Positions 41,050 to 49,459 of a stretch of 64,000 nucleotides of DNA are shown here, one piece after another. Where the stretch lies: assembly GCA_964536965.1 (NCBI GenBank), contig CAZIAL010000008.1:1-64000 (forward strand), given 5' to 3'. The position numbers were made by a program, and so were the translations under genes. Source of the DNA: JACMQW01 sp964536965 (lineage in GTDB: Bacteria; Bdellovibrionota; UBA1018). How positions within the stretch are numbered: the stretch's first letter is position 1; every line of letters begins with the position of its first letter. The notes under the pieces were generated by a model that was not told the origin of the DNA, made no database searches, and saw only the letters and a program-made list of their open reading frames with translations.

Positions 41050-41421
41050 ATGCGTCCAGTGATTCACGTCCTGTCTCTCTGCCTTTCGATTTTTGCCGTT
41101 AGCTCTCTGAGCACCGGCTTCGCATTTGCGGAGCATCACGAAGGCCATGCGAAGGCCGAGAAGAAGGCGGGCAAAGAAGCGCACTGCGAAAAATGCCATG
41201 ATAAAGACGGTAAGAAAACGGCCTGTAAGGAATGCGCAAAGGGTGCGAAGGGCGAAAGCTGCAAAGACTGTCCGGAGTGTAAGGATGGGAAAAAGTGCGC
41301 CGACTGCTCGAAGTGCAAAGACAAGCACGCGCAGCAGAGCTGCGAAGGTTGCAAGCACGACGGCCAGAAAGATCATAAACACGAAGACGGTCACGAGCAT
41401 AAGCACTCGCACGCGTCCTGA
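41050..41421 (+). CDS. Exported Cys/His/Lys-rich metal-binding protein
   Basis: 123 residues from an ATG with AGGAG nine bases upstream. The signal peptide (VIHVLSLCLSIFAVSSLS, cleavage near FAFA) is clear. The mature 95 residues are made of CxxC and CxxxC motifs (CEKCHDK, CKECAKG, CKDCPECKDGKKCADCSKC) in a Lys-rich background, ending in a His-rich tail (HKHEDGHEHKHSHAS). This resembles metallothionein plus a histidine-rich metal-binding tail, suited to buffering Cu, Zn, Ni or Co in the periplasm. The sequence is simple enough to have arisen by repeat expansion. A strong terminator follows; the neighbour across the spacer is an XRE regulator. Confidence 0.8.
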   Translation: MRPVIHVLSLCLSIFAVSSLSTGFAFAEHHEGHAKAEKKAGKEAHCEKCHDKDGKKTACKECAKGAKGESCKDCPECKDGKKCADCSKCKDKHAQQSCEGCKHDGQKDHKHEDGHEHKHSHAS

Positions 41422-41450
41422 TCGAATCGCGTAGAACGATTGGAATAGAG

Positions 41451-41495
41451 AGGCCCGGCTCCCCGTCGACGACGTGCGGAGCCGGGCCTTTTTTA
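41451..41495 (+). terminator. Rho-independent terminator of the metal-binding protein gene
   Basis: A 12-bp perfect stem (AGGCCCGGCTCC, 41451-41462, with 41478-41489) is followed by TTTTTT. It sits between two convergent genes and may serve both. Confidence 0.9.
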
Positions 41496-41508
41496 TGGGC
41501 TGAAACGC

Positions 41509-42480
41509 TTACGCCTGTGCGTGCGCGACCGTCGGCACCGAATCGGCTTCCGTCGCAGCGGCTGTAGCAGCGCGGACGCGACGCGTATCGGCGGGTGTCA
41601 TCGGCATCGCATCTCTCACGCCCGGACGACCGTGGCGTGCGATGCGTTTCGACTCGAGAAGTTCAAGCGGTGGCTTCCGCAGGTCCCAGACGACGCCGAT
41701 CTTGGAAAGCCCCTTCAGAACGTAATAGGTGATGTCGATCTCCCACCAGAAAAATCCCTGATTCGTAGAGCTCTGGTAGCAGTGGTGGTTGTTATGCCAG
41801 CCTTCGCCGAGGGTCAGGAGAGCCAACCAGAAGTTGTTTCGGCTCGTATCCGTGGTCGTATAGCGGCGAGTTCCGTAGACGTGAGAAAGCGAGTTGATCG
41901 TGAACGTCCCATGCCAGAGGAGCACGGTGCTCATGAAGAAGCCCCACATGAGGGCGGGAGCGCCACCGATGGCGAAAAGGATCACCGCGAGCAGAACCGC
42001 CGGCGCATGGGGGTATTTATTCAGCCAGACGAGTTCGGGAAATTTTTTAAAGTCCGGTATGAGCTCCCAGTGCGTGCGATCATTCGCCGGCGAGAGGATC
42101 CATCCGACGTGCGACCAAAAAAATCCGTCGTGGAGCGGGGAGTGGATGTCCTCTTCCATGTCCGAGAATTTGTGATGGTGGCGATGATTGGCCGCCCACC
42201 AGAGCGCGCCCTTCTGGGCGGACGACTGCGCGAGCAGGGCCATGAAGAACTGGAACGCACGCGAAGTCTTATAGGTACGATGCGAGAAATAACGGTGGTA
42301 GCCGCCGGTGATCGCGAACATCCGCAGGTAATACATTCCGACGCAGAGGCCGACCCATTTCCACTCGAACGGTACGAGCAAAACTCCCGCGAGCGCCACC
42401 GCGTGGAGAAGGAAAAACGGGATGGAGCGAGTGCGATGAATTTTTCGATCCGGGGCGAGGGAGGTGTCCGAGCTTTGCAT
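41509..42480 (-). CDS. Acyl-CoA/acyl-lipid delta-9 type fatty acid desaturase
   Basis: 323 residues from the ATG at 42480 (MQSSDTSLAP). An integral membrane di-iron enzyme with the three histidine boxes in canonical order: HRYFSH (62-67), HRHHH (99-103) and HNNHH (229-233). Four membrane segments flank them. The layout WWAANHRHHHKFSD and GEGWHNNHHCYQ matches bacterial stearoyl-CoA desaturase-like enzymes introducing a cis double bond. The N-terminal extension seen in the same frame overlaps the divergent HNH gene and is not used. The C-terminal 40 residues are Ala/Thr-rich and probably disordered. Role: adjusting membrane fluidity. Confidence 0.93.
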   Translation of the reverse strand: MQSSDTSLAPDRKIHRTRSIPFFLLHAVALAGVLLVPFEWKWVGLCVGMYYLRMFAITGGYHRYFSHRTYKTSRAFQFFMALLAQSSAQKGALWWAANHRHHHKFSDMEEDIHSPLHDGFFWSHVGWILSPANDRTHWELIPDFKKFPELVWLNKYPHAPAVLLAVILFAIGGAPALMWGFFMSTVLLWHGTFTINSLSHVYGTRRYTTTDTSRNNFWLALLTLGEGWHNNHHCYQSSTNQGFFWWEIDITYYVLKGLSKIGVVWDLRKPPLELLESKRIARHGRPGVRDAMPMTPADTRRVRAATAAATEADSVPTVAHAQA

Positions 42481-42556
42481 CCCTCTATCATGCTTGGAGT
42501 TCCCCCAGGGCGGATGTAAGACTTCTGTAAGAGACGACCTCTCAGGAGTATTCAGC

Positions 42557-42889
42557 GTGAAGAAGTCCCCGGATTCTTTCCATATTTTGGATCCTGCCCA
42601 CACTGACCCGGCGCGTCTGAAGCGGGAGCGGGCGAAGGCGCGCGAGCTCAAGCAAACGAACTGGTGGCGGACCCTCGTTTCGAAGGGCCTCTGCCATTAT
42701 TGTGGAAAGAAATTTAAGTCGTCGGAGCTGACGATGGACCACGTCACGCCTTTGGCGCGCGGCGGAACTTCCACCAAGGGAAACTGCGTTCCCGCGTGCC
42801 TCGGCTGCAACCGGGACAAGAAGCTCGAAACGCCCGTCGACGACCTCTTTCGTCAGCTCGAAGAGGAGCGCTCGAAAAAAGATGAGTGA
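42557..42889 (+). CDS. HNH endonuclease
   Basis: 110 residues from the GTG at 42557, with AGGAG eight bases upstream. A basic N-terminal half (RLKRERAKARELKQTNWWRT) leads into the HNH/zinc domain: CHYCGKKF, the central LTMDHVTPLARGG, and NCVPACLGCNRDKK with the second Cys pair. These are the ligands of the His-metal finger of HNH nucleases. Small stand-alone HNH proteins like this occur in many genomes outside restriction systems. No restriction-modification or phage genes are nearby. It lies four bases before srkA. Confidence 0.85.
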   Translation: MKKSPDSFHILDPAHTDPARLKRERAKARELKQTNWWRTLVSKGLCHYCGKKFKSSELTMDHVTPLARGGTSTKGNCVPACLGCNRDKKLETPVDDLFRQLEEERSKKDE

Positions 42890-42892
42890 CCA

Positions 42893-43969
42893 GTGAGTGA
42901 AGGACGAGTGACCGATTCTGGCTGGGGCGAAGCGACGACGAAGTATTTTTTCGAACTCACGCCCGATCGCGTCCTCGATGCGGTCGAGACCGCGGGGATC
43001 CGCTGCACGGGAAGGTGTCAGCCGCTGAACTCCTTCGAAAATCGTGTTTACGACGTCGAAATCGAAGCATCGGAGGAGGTCCCGCCGCACCGACGAGTCG
43101 TGAAGTTCTATCGCCCGGGACGGTGGTCGCGCGAACAGATTCTAGAGGAACATCTCTTTCTCGCGGATCTGCAGGCCCAGGAAATTCCCGCCGTGGCGCC
43201 GCTTCCATTTCCCGATGGCACGACCCTGCACACTTCGCCGACCGGGATCCACTATTGTTTGTTTCCTAAGGTGGGTGGGCGCGCGCCCGACGAACTCGAC
43301 GATGAATCTTTTCGACGCGTCGGGCGTCTGCTCGCGCGCATCCATCAGGTAGGACGCTCGCGCGAAGCGAAGCACCGCATTCGTCTCACGCCCGATACTT
43401 ACGGGATCGCGAATCTGGAATTTCTCCTCGCGAGAAATTTAATTCCCGCGGAATTTCGCGAGCGGTACGAAAATGCCGCACGTGAAATCTGCGCGCACGT
43501 TCGGCCCTGGTTCGCCGAGACGCGCGTGCAGCGAATTCACGGCGACTGTCATCTCGGAAATTTACTGCTCGGAAATGTCGGTATTTCCCGGGAAAAATCG
43601 ATGAATTGGTTCTTCGTGGATTTCGACGACATGTGCGTGGCGCCGCCCGTGCAGGATCTCTGGCTTTTATTGCCGGGTCGTGACCGTCAAAAACTTGAAG
43701 TTTTGCTTGAAGGTTACGAAGAAATTGGAGAGTTTGATCGGGTATCGTTAAGACTGATCGAACCTTTGCGTGCGCTGCGGTTTATCCATTATACTGGATG
43801 GGTAGCGCGCCGCTGGGATGATCCCGCTTTTCCGCAGGCGTTTCCGCAGTTTGGATCCTACCGCTACTGGAAAGACGAAACCGAAGACCTGGAGCGACAG
43901 TGGCATCGAATCCGACTCGGCCAACTTTATTTCGAAGACGATTCCGGGATTTCGTCCGCGCGGGAATAG
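42893..43969 (+). CDS. srkA: Stress response kinase A (YihE/SrkA)
   Basis: 358-residue aminoglycoside-phosphotransferase-like Ser/Thr kinase. Visible motifs: ENRVYDVEIEA and VVKFYRPGRWS (nucleotide-binding strand and Lys), the catalytic loop RIHGDCHLGNLLL and the metal loop FFVDFDDMCVAPPVQDLWLL. E. coli SrkA protects against stress-induced death by limiting MazF-type toxicity and is linked to the Cpx response. The start is a GTG at 42893. The last 70 bases overlap the start of the MepA-like gene, so the two are expressed together. Confidence 0.93.
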   Translation: MSEGRVTDSGWGEATTKYFFELTPDRVLDAVETAGIRCTGRCQPLNSFENRVYDVEIEASEEVPPHRRVVKFYRPGRWSREQILEEHLFLADLQAQEIPAVAPLPFPDGTTLHTSPTGIHYCLFPKVGGRAPDELDDESFRRVGRLLARIHQVGRSREAKHRIRLTPDTYGIANLEFLLARNLIPAEFRERYENAAREICAHVRPWFAETRVQRIHGDCHLGNLLLGNVGISREKSMNWFFVDFDDMCVAPPVQDLWLLLPGRDRQKLEVLLEGYEEIGEFDRVSLRLIEPLRALRFIHYTGWVARRWDDPAFPQAFPQFGSYRYWKDETEDLERQWHRIRLGQLYFEDDSGISSARE

Positions 43970-45240
43970 TCGCCACGGGTTTCGGAATTCTTTCCGCGAG
44001 TTCGGCATTCGCTTCGTTCACCGACGAGTTTTTGCCCCCGGTGCCGGAGAGTTCGTTCCTTCCGGCGGCTCCCGGCGAGCCACCCGTGAATTTCTGTTCC
44101 GAATGGAATCCCGAATTCGGCTATCGCGGTTACCGCTGTTGCGGCGATGTGAATCGCCAGGTGGCTTCGCGTCGGGGGAAGCGCCGTCGGAAGAATTCCT
44201 GCGCTCCGAATCGTTCGAACTGGACCTTTTGCTCGGACATGACGCCCGCTCATCGCGAATATGTGGAAGGGGTGAAGTCGGGCCGCGTGGACGTCCTCGA
44301 GCATATCCAGAAAACGATGGGCTCTCGCGGCGGACAGAACTTCTGCGGCGTGAGCAACGGGTTCTTGGTGGAGGGCCGTCCGCTCGTTCCGACCCCGGAG
44401 AATCGAATCGAACTTCGGAACGAAGGACGCTGCGCGAATTTCGGGACCGATCCGCTGGTCGGCGCGTTCGAGTGGATGGGTCGCGAGATCCGCCGCGAGT
44501 TTCACGAACCCGAGTTTGAAAAGGCTCGTCTGATCGTGGGAGATATTTCCGCTCCGCGAGGCGGCTGCATTCCGGGCCGCGCCGGGCGTCGGGCGCATAA
44601 GTCGCACACGTCGGGCGTCGACATCGATTTCGCTTTTTTCAATCCGCGCGCCGGCCATGCGCCGGAAGAGCGTTTTACCCGGAATTTCTACGTCGCTTCG
44701 AACTGGTGGTTGCTGAAGAAACTTTTTCGCAATCCGGTCGCGTGCGTGAAAGTCGTCTTCCTGGATACCCGTCACATCGGTAAACTCGCGCGATATGCGA
44801 AAGACGATCCGGACTGGAACAAGTTCCGAAAATTCATCCGGCACGTGCGAGGCCATCGCGATCACTTCCATATTCGGGTGGGAAGCGGGCCGGGGCCGGC
44901 GGGTTGCGCGTCCGACCCCAACTTGGAAGAAGACGAGGATATCGCGGACGAAACCGATGGATATCTCGTGAAAGACGACGCGGATCCCAAAGAAGAAGGG
45001 GAAGAGGGCGCCACCAGCGGCGATCCTACTCGCGGTCTCGCTTCGATTCCGGAGGAGGCGGCGACCGAAGATCTTCGCTCGCTCGCGTCGGGGGTGGAAA
45101 TCGCGCAAACGACGCTCCCTCCGCATAAACTCGAGCCCACGATCACCGCGAAATATAACCAGTCTCCGCGCCGGCGAAAGCGCGGTGGTCGGAAAATCTC
45201 CCACCACCGAACTTCGAAACCGAAGGCGCGCAAGTTTTAG
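43900..45240 (+). CDS. Exported MepA-like (M74) peptidoglycan endopeptidase
   Basis: 446 residues from a GTG at 43900 with GGAG five bases upstream; this start lies inside srkA. The N-terminus (PTLFRRRFRDFVRAGIVATG, then LSASSAFA) is a signal peptide with a twin-Arg flavour. The M74 motifs are HKSHTSGVDIDF (H236, D241, D243) and GHRDHFHIRVG (H322, H324), matching the zinc ligands of MepA, which cleaves D-Ala-DAP cross-links. Four Cys before residue 112 may form disulfides. The C-terminus (about 340-446) is an acidic linker followed by a basic tail (RRRKRGGRKISHHR) not found in MepA, perhaps binding cell wall or nucleic acid. Confidence 0.85.
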   Translation: MASNPTRPTLFRRRFRDFVRAGIVATGFGILSASSAFASFTDEFLPPVPESSFLPAAPGEPPVNFCSEWNPEFGYRGYRCCGDVNRQVASRRGKRRRKNSCAPNRSNWTFCSDMTPAHREYVEGVKSGRVDVLEHIQKTMGSRGGQNFCGVSNGFLVEGRPLVPTPENRIELRNEGRCANFGTDPLVGAFEWMGREIRREFHEPEFEKARLIVGDISAPRGGCIPGRAGRRAHKSHTSGVDIDFAFFNPRAGHAPEERFTRNFYVASNWWLLKKLFRNPVACVKVVFLDTRHIGKLARYAKDDPDWNKFRKFIRHVRGHRDHFHIRVGSGPGPAGCASDPNLEEDEDIADETDGYLVKDDADPKEEGEEGATSGDPTRGLASIPEEAATEDLRSLASGVEIAQTTLPPHKLEPTITAKYNQSPRRRKRGGRKISHHRTSKPKARKF

Positions 45241-45356
45241 CGATTTCCCAAAACGCTTGATGGCGAGGTGAGTCACGAAAGATTTCGGCTAGGTTCGCGA
45301 AATGACGACGCCTTTCCGGTATCGCGGCTCCGGAAATTTCTTTAAAATCAGGGGCT

Positions 45357-47252
45357 ATGACTCCCGGTTCGACCCCATCGAAAGTTTCATCCCGTCCCGT
45401 AAAACGCACCGTCCGCACCCATGACTGCGGTCAGCTTCGCGCGAAGGATCTCGAAAAGGAGATCCAGCTCTGCGGGTGGATCGGAAAACGTCGCGACCAC
45501 GGCGGGCTGATATTCGCGGACCTCCGGGATCGTCACGGACTGACCCAGATCGTTTTCGATCCGGCGATTCCGGAAAGCAAGGACGCGCACGAGCGAGCGA
45601 GCCGGTTGCGCAGCGAGTTCGTCGTCTGGGTGAAAGGAAAGGTCCGCGCGCGGCCCGACGGGATGAAGAACGCGAAGCTTTCGACCGGAGAAATCGAAGT
45701 GATCTGCACGGATCTCGAGATTCTTTCCGAGGCGAAAACGACTCCGTTTCCGATCGAAGACGACGTCGATACGTCCGAGAATCTCCGGCTGAAGTACCGC
45801 TACCTGGATCTGCGTCGCGGAGCCCTCCAGCGAAATCTGCTCACGCGGCACCGCGTGCTCCAGATCGTGCGAAATTATCTGGATTCCCAGGGTTTCTGCG
45901 ACGTCGAGACGCCGATCCTCTACAAATCCACCCCCGAAGGCGCGCGCGACTTCATCGTCCCTTCGCGCATGAACCAGGGCACGTTCTACGCGCTCCCGCA
46001 GTCCCCGCAGACGCTGAAGCAGCTGCTCATGATCAGCGGAATGGATCGCTACTACCAGATCGCGCGCTGTTTCCGCGATGAGGACTTGCGCGCCGACCGT
46101 CAGCCCGAGTTCACCCAGATCGATATCGAACAAAGCTTCATGGACGAAGAGGCGTTCTTCCCCATTCTCGAGGGGATGATCCAGAAGCTCTGGAAAGAAG
46201 TGCTCGGCGTCGAAATCCAGGCTCCGTTCCCGCGCATGGCCTATCACGAGGCGATGGAGCGGTTCGGCTCGGATAAGCCGGACGTCCGTTTCGGTCTCGA
46301 GCTTCGCGATCTCTCCGAGATTTTCGCGAAATCCGAATTTCAGGTGTTTAAGGGCGCGCTCGTGAAAAATTCGCGCGGGATTCCGGGTTCGATTCGGGCG
46401 ATCGTGGTTCCGGGTGGCGCCGACAAATTCTCGCGCAAGGATCTCGACGAACTCACGGCGTTCGTCGGCCCCTACGGCGCGAAGGGTCTGCTCTGGATGA
46501 AGATCACGCCGGGCGGAGGCGCGGGTGCCGCGCTGGACGGCTTGGAATTCCAGAGCCCGGCCGCGAAGTTTTTCACCGACGAGGAAAAAGCGAATCTGAA
46601 GGCGACGCTCGGACTGAAGGCCGGAGATCTCGTGCTTTCCGTGGCGGATGCGAAAAATAAAGTCGTCTTCGACGCGCTCGGCGCGCTTCGGATGAAGCTG
46701 GGCGAGAAGCTGGGCGTGATTCCGAAGCCCTCCGAGCATAAGTATTCCTTTCTTTGGGTCGTGAATTTCCCGCTCCTCGAGTTCGACGATAAGGAGCAGC
46801 GCTTTTTCGCCTGCCATCATCCGTTCACCTCGCCGCGTCCGGAGTTTTTCGAGGACTTCATCAACGGCACGAACCTCGATAAGATCGAAGCGTCGGCTTA
46901 CGATATGGTCTTGAACGGCGTCGAGGTCGGCGGCGGTTCGCTCCGGATCTATCGTTCGGACGTCCAGGGCGCGATGTTCAAGCTCCTCGGACTGACTCCC
47001 GAAGAGGCGAAGGAGAAATTCGGCTTTTTCCTCGAGGCGCTCCAGTACGGAACGCCTCCGCACGGCGGACTCGCGTTCGGCGTCGACCGCCTGGTCATGC
47101 TCATGTGCGGCGCGAGCGCGATCCGGGACGTGATCGCGTTCCCGAAGACGGCCAGCGGTGCGTGCCTTATGTCCGAATCACCAAGTCAGGTCGCGAAAGA
47201 GCAGCTGGATGAACTCGGAATTTTCGTACGTCAGCCGACGCCGGGCGCTTGA
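45357..47252 (+). CDS. aspS: Aspartyl-tRNA synthetase AspS, bacterial type
   Basis: 631-residue class II synthetase charging tRNA-Asp. The OB-fold anticodon domain is at 15-120 (RTHDCGQLRAKDLEKEIQLC in part, GWIGKRRDHGGLIFADLRDR). Motif 2 region: YYQIARCFRDEDLRADRQPE. The bacterial GAD insertion is at about 310-440 (MAYHEAMERFGSDKPD marks its approach). Motif 3: GLAFGVDRLVMLMCG. The residues FTQIDIEQSF follow motif 2. It is about 40 residues longer than the usual 590. Overlaps glpD by 44 bases, giving an aspS-glpD transcript. Confidence 0.97.
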   Translation: MTPGSTPSKVSSRPVKRTVRTHDCGQLRAKDLEKEIQLCGWIGKRRDHGGLIFADLRDRHGLTQIVFDPAIPESKDAHERASRLRSEFVVWVKGKVRARPDGMKNAKLSTGEIEVICTDLEILSEAKTTPFPIEDDVDTSENLRLKYRYLDLRRGALQRNLLTRHRVLQIVRNYLDSQGFCDVETPILYKSTPEGARDFIVPSRMNQGTFYALPQSPQTLKQLLMISGMDRYYQIARCFRDEDLRADRQPEFTQIDIEQSFMDEEAFFPILEGMIQKLWKEVLGVEIQAPFPRMAYHEAMERFGSDKPDVRFGLELRDLSEIFAKSEFQVFKGALVKNSRGIPGSIRAIVVPGGADKFSRKDLDELTAFVGPYGAKGLLWMKITPGGGAGAALDGLEFQSPAAKFFTDEEKANLKATLGLKAGDLVLSVADAKNKVVFDALGALRMKLGEKLGVIPKPSEHKYSFLWVVNFPLLEFDDKEQRFFACHHPFTSPRPEFFEDFINGTNLDKIEASAYDMVLNGVEVGGGSLRIYRSDVQGAMFKLLGLTPEEAKEKFGFFLEALQYGTPPHGGLAFGVDRLVMLMCGASAIRDVIAFPKTASGACLMSESPSQVAKEQLDELGIFVRQPTPGA

Positions 47253-49032
47253 ACGGTTTCGCACGGAGATCTTCGATTTCCTCGTGATCGGCGGGGGAAT
47301 CACCGGAGCGGCCGTGGCCCGCGATGCGGCCTCGCGCGGTCTGCGTGTGGCCCTGATCGAACGCGAGGACTTCGCGTCGGGGACGAGCTCGGCTTCCTCC
47401 AAGCTGATTCACGGCGGACTTCGTTATCTCGAAAACCTCGAATTTAAACTCGTTTTCGAGTCCCTTTCGGAGCGCGCGCATCTCGTGCGGTCACAGCCCC
47501 ATCTCGTGCGCTGGCTGAAATTCTACCTGCCGGTTTATCGCGCGGACCCGCGCGGAATGACGCTCGTATCGATGGGGCTCTGGCTTTACGATCTACTTTC
47601 CCTCTTCCGGGCCCCTCATTTTCATCGGCGGCTTTCGAGAGAGCGCATGCTCGCGGAAGTGCCCGGACTGAAGTCCGAAGGACTCGTCGGGGGGTTTACC
47701 TACTACGACGCCTCGATGTGGGACGATGTCATGTGCGTGGAGAACGCGCACGCGGCCCAGGATCTGGGTGCGGCGATCGCTACGCGCGTGGAAGCGGTGG
47801 CGCCGATCTGGGCACCGATCGCGACCGAAAGCGGGGCGCCGTCGCGCGGGCGGATCGCCGGATTTCGCTGTATGGATCGCGAGACCGGCGAAAAGATGGA
47901 CGTGCATGCGAAGCGCACGATCGTTTGTGGCGGACCTTACACGGACCGTCTGGGCGAGATGCTGCTCGCCGGCGCGCCGGAAGGCGAGGAATCGGATTTT
48001 CGCGAAGAGGCGGCCGACGGAAAACGGGGGCCCTGGCGTCACTGGCTGAAACCGTCGCGGGGAACCCATCTTGTCCTCGCGAAGGATCGTCTGCCGGTGA
48101 AGGGCGCGATGCTGCTCACGAACCCGGACGATGGAAGAGTCTCGTTCGTGATTCCGCGCGACGATTTTGGTCCCGGCGTCGTGATCGTAGGGACGACCGA
48201 CGGACCGTCGCCGGCGGATCCAGGGGAAGTGAAAGCCGAGAAGGAAGACGTCGATTATCTCCTCGCGCTTCTGGCGCGCTATTTTCCGGCGCTTCGGATC
48301 GGAGCGGCCGATATTTTGTCGACCTATGTGGGAGTGCGTCCGCTGATGGATCCGGAGTACGGTCAGGAACCCGGCGGCAGCGGCGGGGCCGGACTCGCGA
48401 CCGTGTCGCGCGAACACCATATCGGGCGGGGCCCCGGCGGGACGATCCTCGTCGCGGGTGGGAAGTATACGACCCATCGGACGATGGCGGAAGAAATCGT
48501 CGATTGCGCCCTCGCCGAGTGGACCGAAGATTACTGGAAGGAAATCGCGCCGCGCGTGGCGAGATATCTCCGGCCGCGCACTATGGAAAACGTGAACCCC
48601 GCCGTGACCCGCGCGGCGCTCGCGAATTTTCGCGGCGAGTTTCGAAGCGCGGGAATGGTCGCGGGACGCGGACTCGGGCTGAAACTGACCGATCAGTCGA
48701 TCGAGGATCTGATCGAACGATACGGTGCGGACGCCCGCACGGTTCTGGAGATCGCGTCGGCCCATCCGGAAACTCGTCCCAGCCCGGAGGGTTTTCCCTA
48801 TCTCGAGGCCCAGCTGCGATATGCGATCCGCAAGGAGATGGTGCTCCACTTGGACGACTTTTATTTCCGGCGGCTTCCCCTATACTTAGGGAGAAAAGAT
48901 CATGCCGAGGGATGGATCGATACGCTCGCCCGGGTCTGGGCGTCCGAACTCGGAAAAACCGAAGCCGAGCGAGATGCGGAGATCACGGATCTCCGAAGTA
49001 AAATCGCCCGGAGAAACGAAGGATTCCACTGA
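47209..49032 (+). CDS. glpD: Glycerol-3-phosphate dehydrogenase, FAD-dependent (GlpD)
   Basis: 607 residues from the ATG at 47209, inside the aspS end; upstream in-frame starts exist but the FAD domain begins at about residue 20. Signatures: FDFLVIGGGITGAAVARDA (dinucleotide loop), LIEREDFASGTSSASSKLIH, GGLRYLENLEFKLVFESL and GMLAEVPGL-type region (ERMLAEVPGLKSEG), and a C-terminal domain with YATH-type helices (AILRYAIR-like QLRYAIRKEMVLHL). It oxidises glycerol-3-phosphate to DHAP and feeds electrons to quinone at the inner membrane. No glpK or glpF is nearby. Confidence 0.93.
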   Translation: MNSEFSYVSRRRALERFRTEIFDFLVIGGGITGAAVARDAASRGLRVALIEREDFASGTSSASSKLIHGGLRYLENLEFKLVFESLSERAHLVRSQPHLVRWLKFYLPVYRADPRGMTLVSMGLWLYDLLSLFRAPHFHRRLSRERMLAEVPGLKSEGLVGGFTYYDASMWDDVMCVENAHAAQDLGAAIATRVEAVAPIWAPIATESGAPSRGRIAGFRCMDRETGEKMDVHAKRTIVCGGPYTDRLGEMLLAGAPEGEESDFREEAADGKRGPWRHWLKPSRGTHLVLAKDRLPVKGAMLLTNPDDGRVSFVIPRDDFGPGVVIVGTTDGPSPADPGEVKAEKEDVDYLLALLARYFPALRIGAADILSTYVGVRPLMDPEYGQEPGGSGGAGLATVSREHHIGRGPGGTILVAGGKYTTHRTMAEEIVDCALAEWTEDYWKEIAPRVARYLRPRTMENVNPAVTRAALANFRGEFRSAGMVAGRGLGLKLTDQSIEDLIERYGADARTVLEIASAHPETRPSPEGFPYLEAQLRYAIRKEMVLHLDDFYFRRLPLYLGRKDHAEGWIDTLARVWASELGKTEAERDAEITDLRSKIARRNEGFH

Positions 49033-49033
49033 T

Positions 49034-49459
49034 ATGGCGGACACTCTGAAAGCGGTGAAGAACGGCGCTACGACGGGCGGAACGGGGCCGGGGCGGAAAG
49101 TGATCGGACCCCACACGGGCGGGAAGTCCTTTCCGACCGAATTCGCGAGCTTCGCGGAATTCTATCCCTACTACCTCGACGAGCACCTCGATCGCACATG
49201 TAAGACCCTGCATTTCGTCGGCGCGGCGGGAGTGATTCTTTCTCTCTCGACGATCGTCGCGACCGGGCAGTGGAAGTACTTCTGGATTCTTCCTATATTC
49301 GGCTACGGTCTCGCCTGGGTCGGGCACTTCGTTTTCGAGAAAAATCGCCCGGCCAGTTTCAAGCAGCCCCTCTATAGCTTACGCGGCGACTTCGCGATGT
49401 TCTGGGATCTGCTGACGGGCCGTCTCTCGTTCGCGACAGGGGCGAAACGGAAGGCTTAG
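49034..49459 (+). CDS. Mpo1/DUF962 family membrane protein
   Basis: 141 residues with two to three membrane segments (LHFVGAAGVILSLSTIVA, YFWILPIFGYGLAWVGHFVF). Conserved His residues of the family are present: FYPYYLDEHLDRTCKTLHFVG and GHFVFEKNRPASF. Yeast Mpo1 (YGL010w) is an Fe(II)-dependent dioxygenase in alpha-oxidation of 2-hydroxy fatty acids. The N-terminal 30 residues are Gly/Thr-rich and not conserved. It begins one base after the glpD stop, suggesting a shared transcript. Its stop overlaps that of the convergent papain-like gene. Confidence 0.85.
   Translation: MADTLKAVKNGATTGGTGPGRKVIGPHTGGKSFPTEFASFAEFYPYYLDEHLDRTCKTLHFVGAAGVILSLSTIVATGQWKYFWILPIFGYGLAWVGHFVFEKNRPASFKQPLYSLRGDFAMFWDLLTGRLSFATGAKRKA

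Noticed and set aside
45387..47063. 558-codon minus-strand open frame opposite aspS
   Set aside because: Antisense to a clear AspS with all class II motifs.
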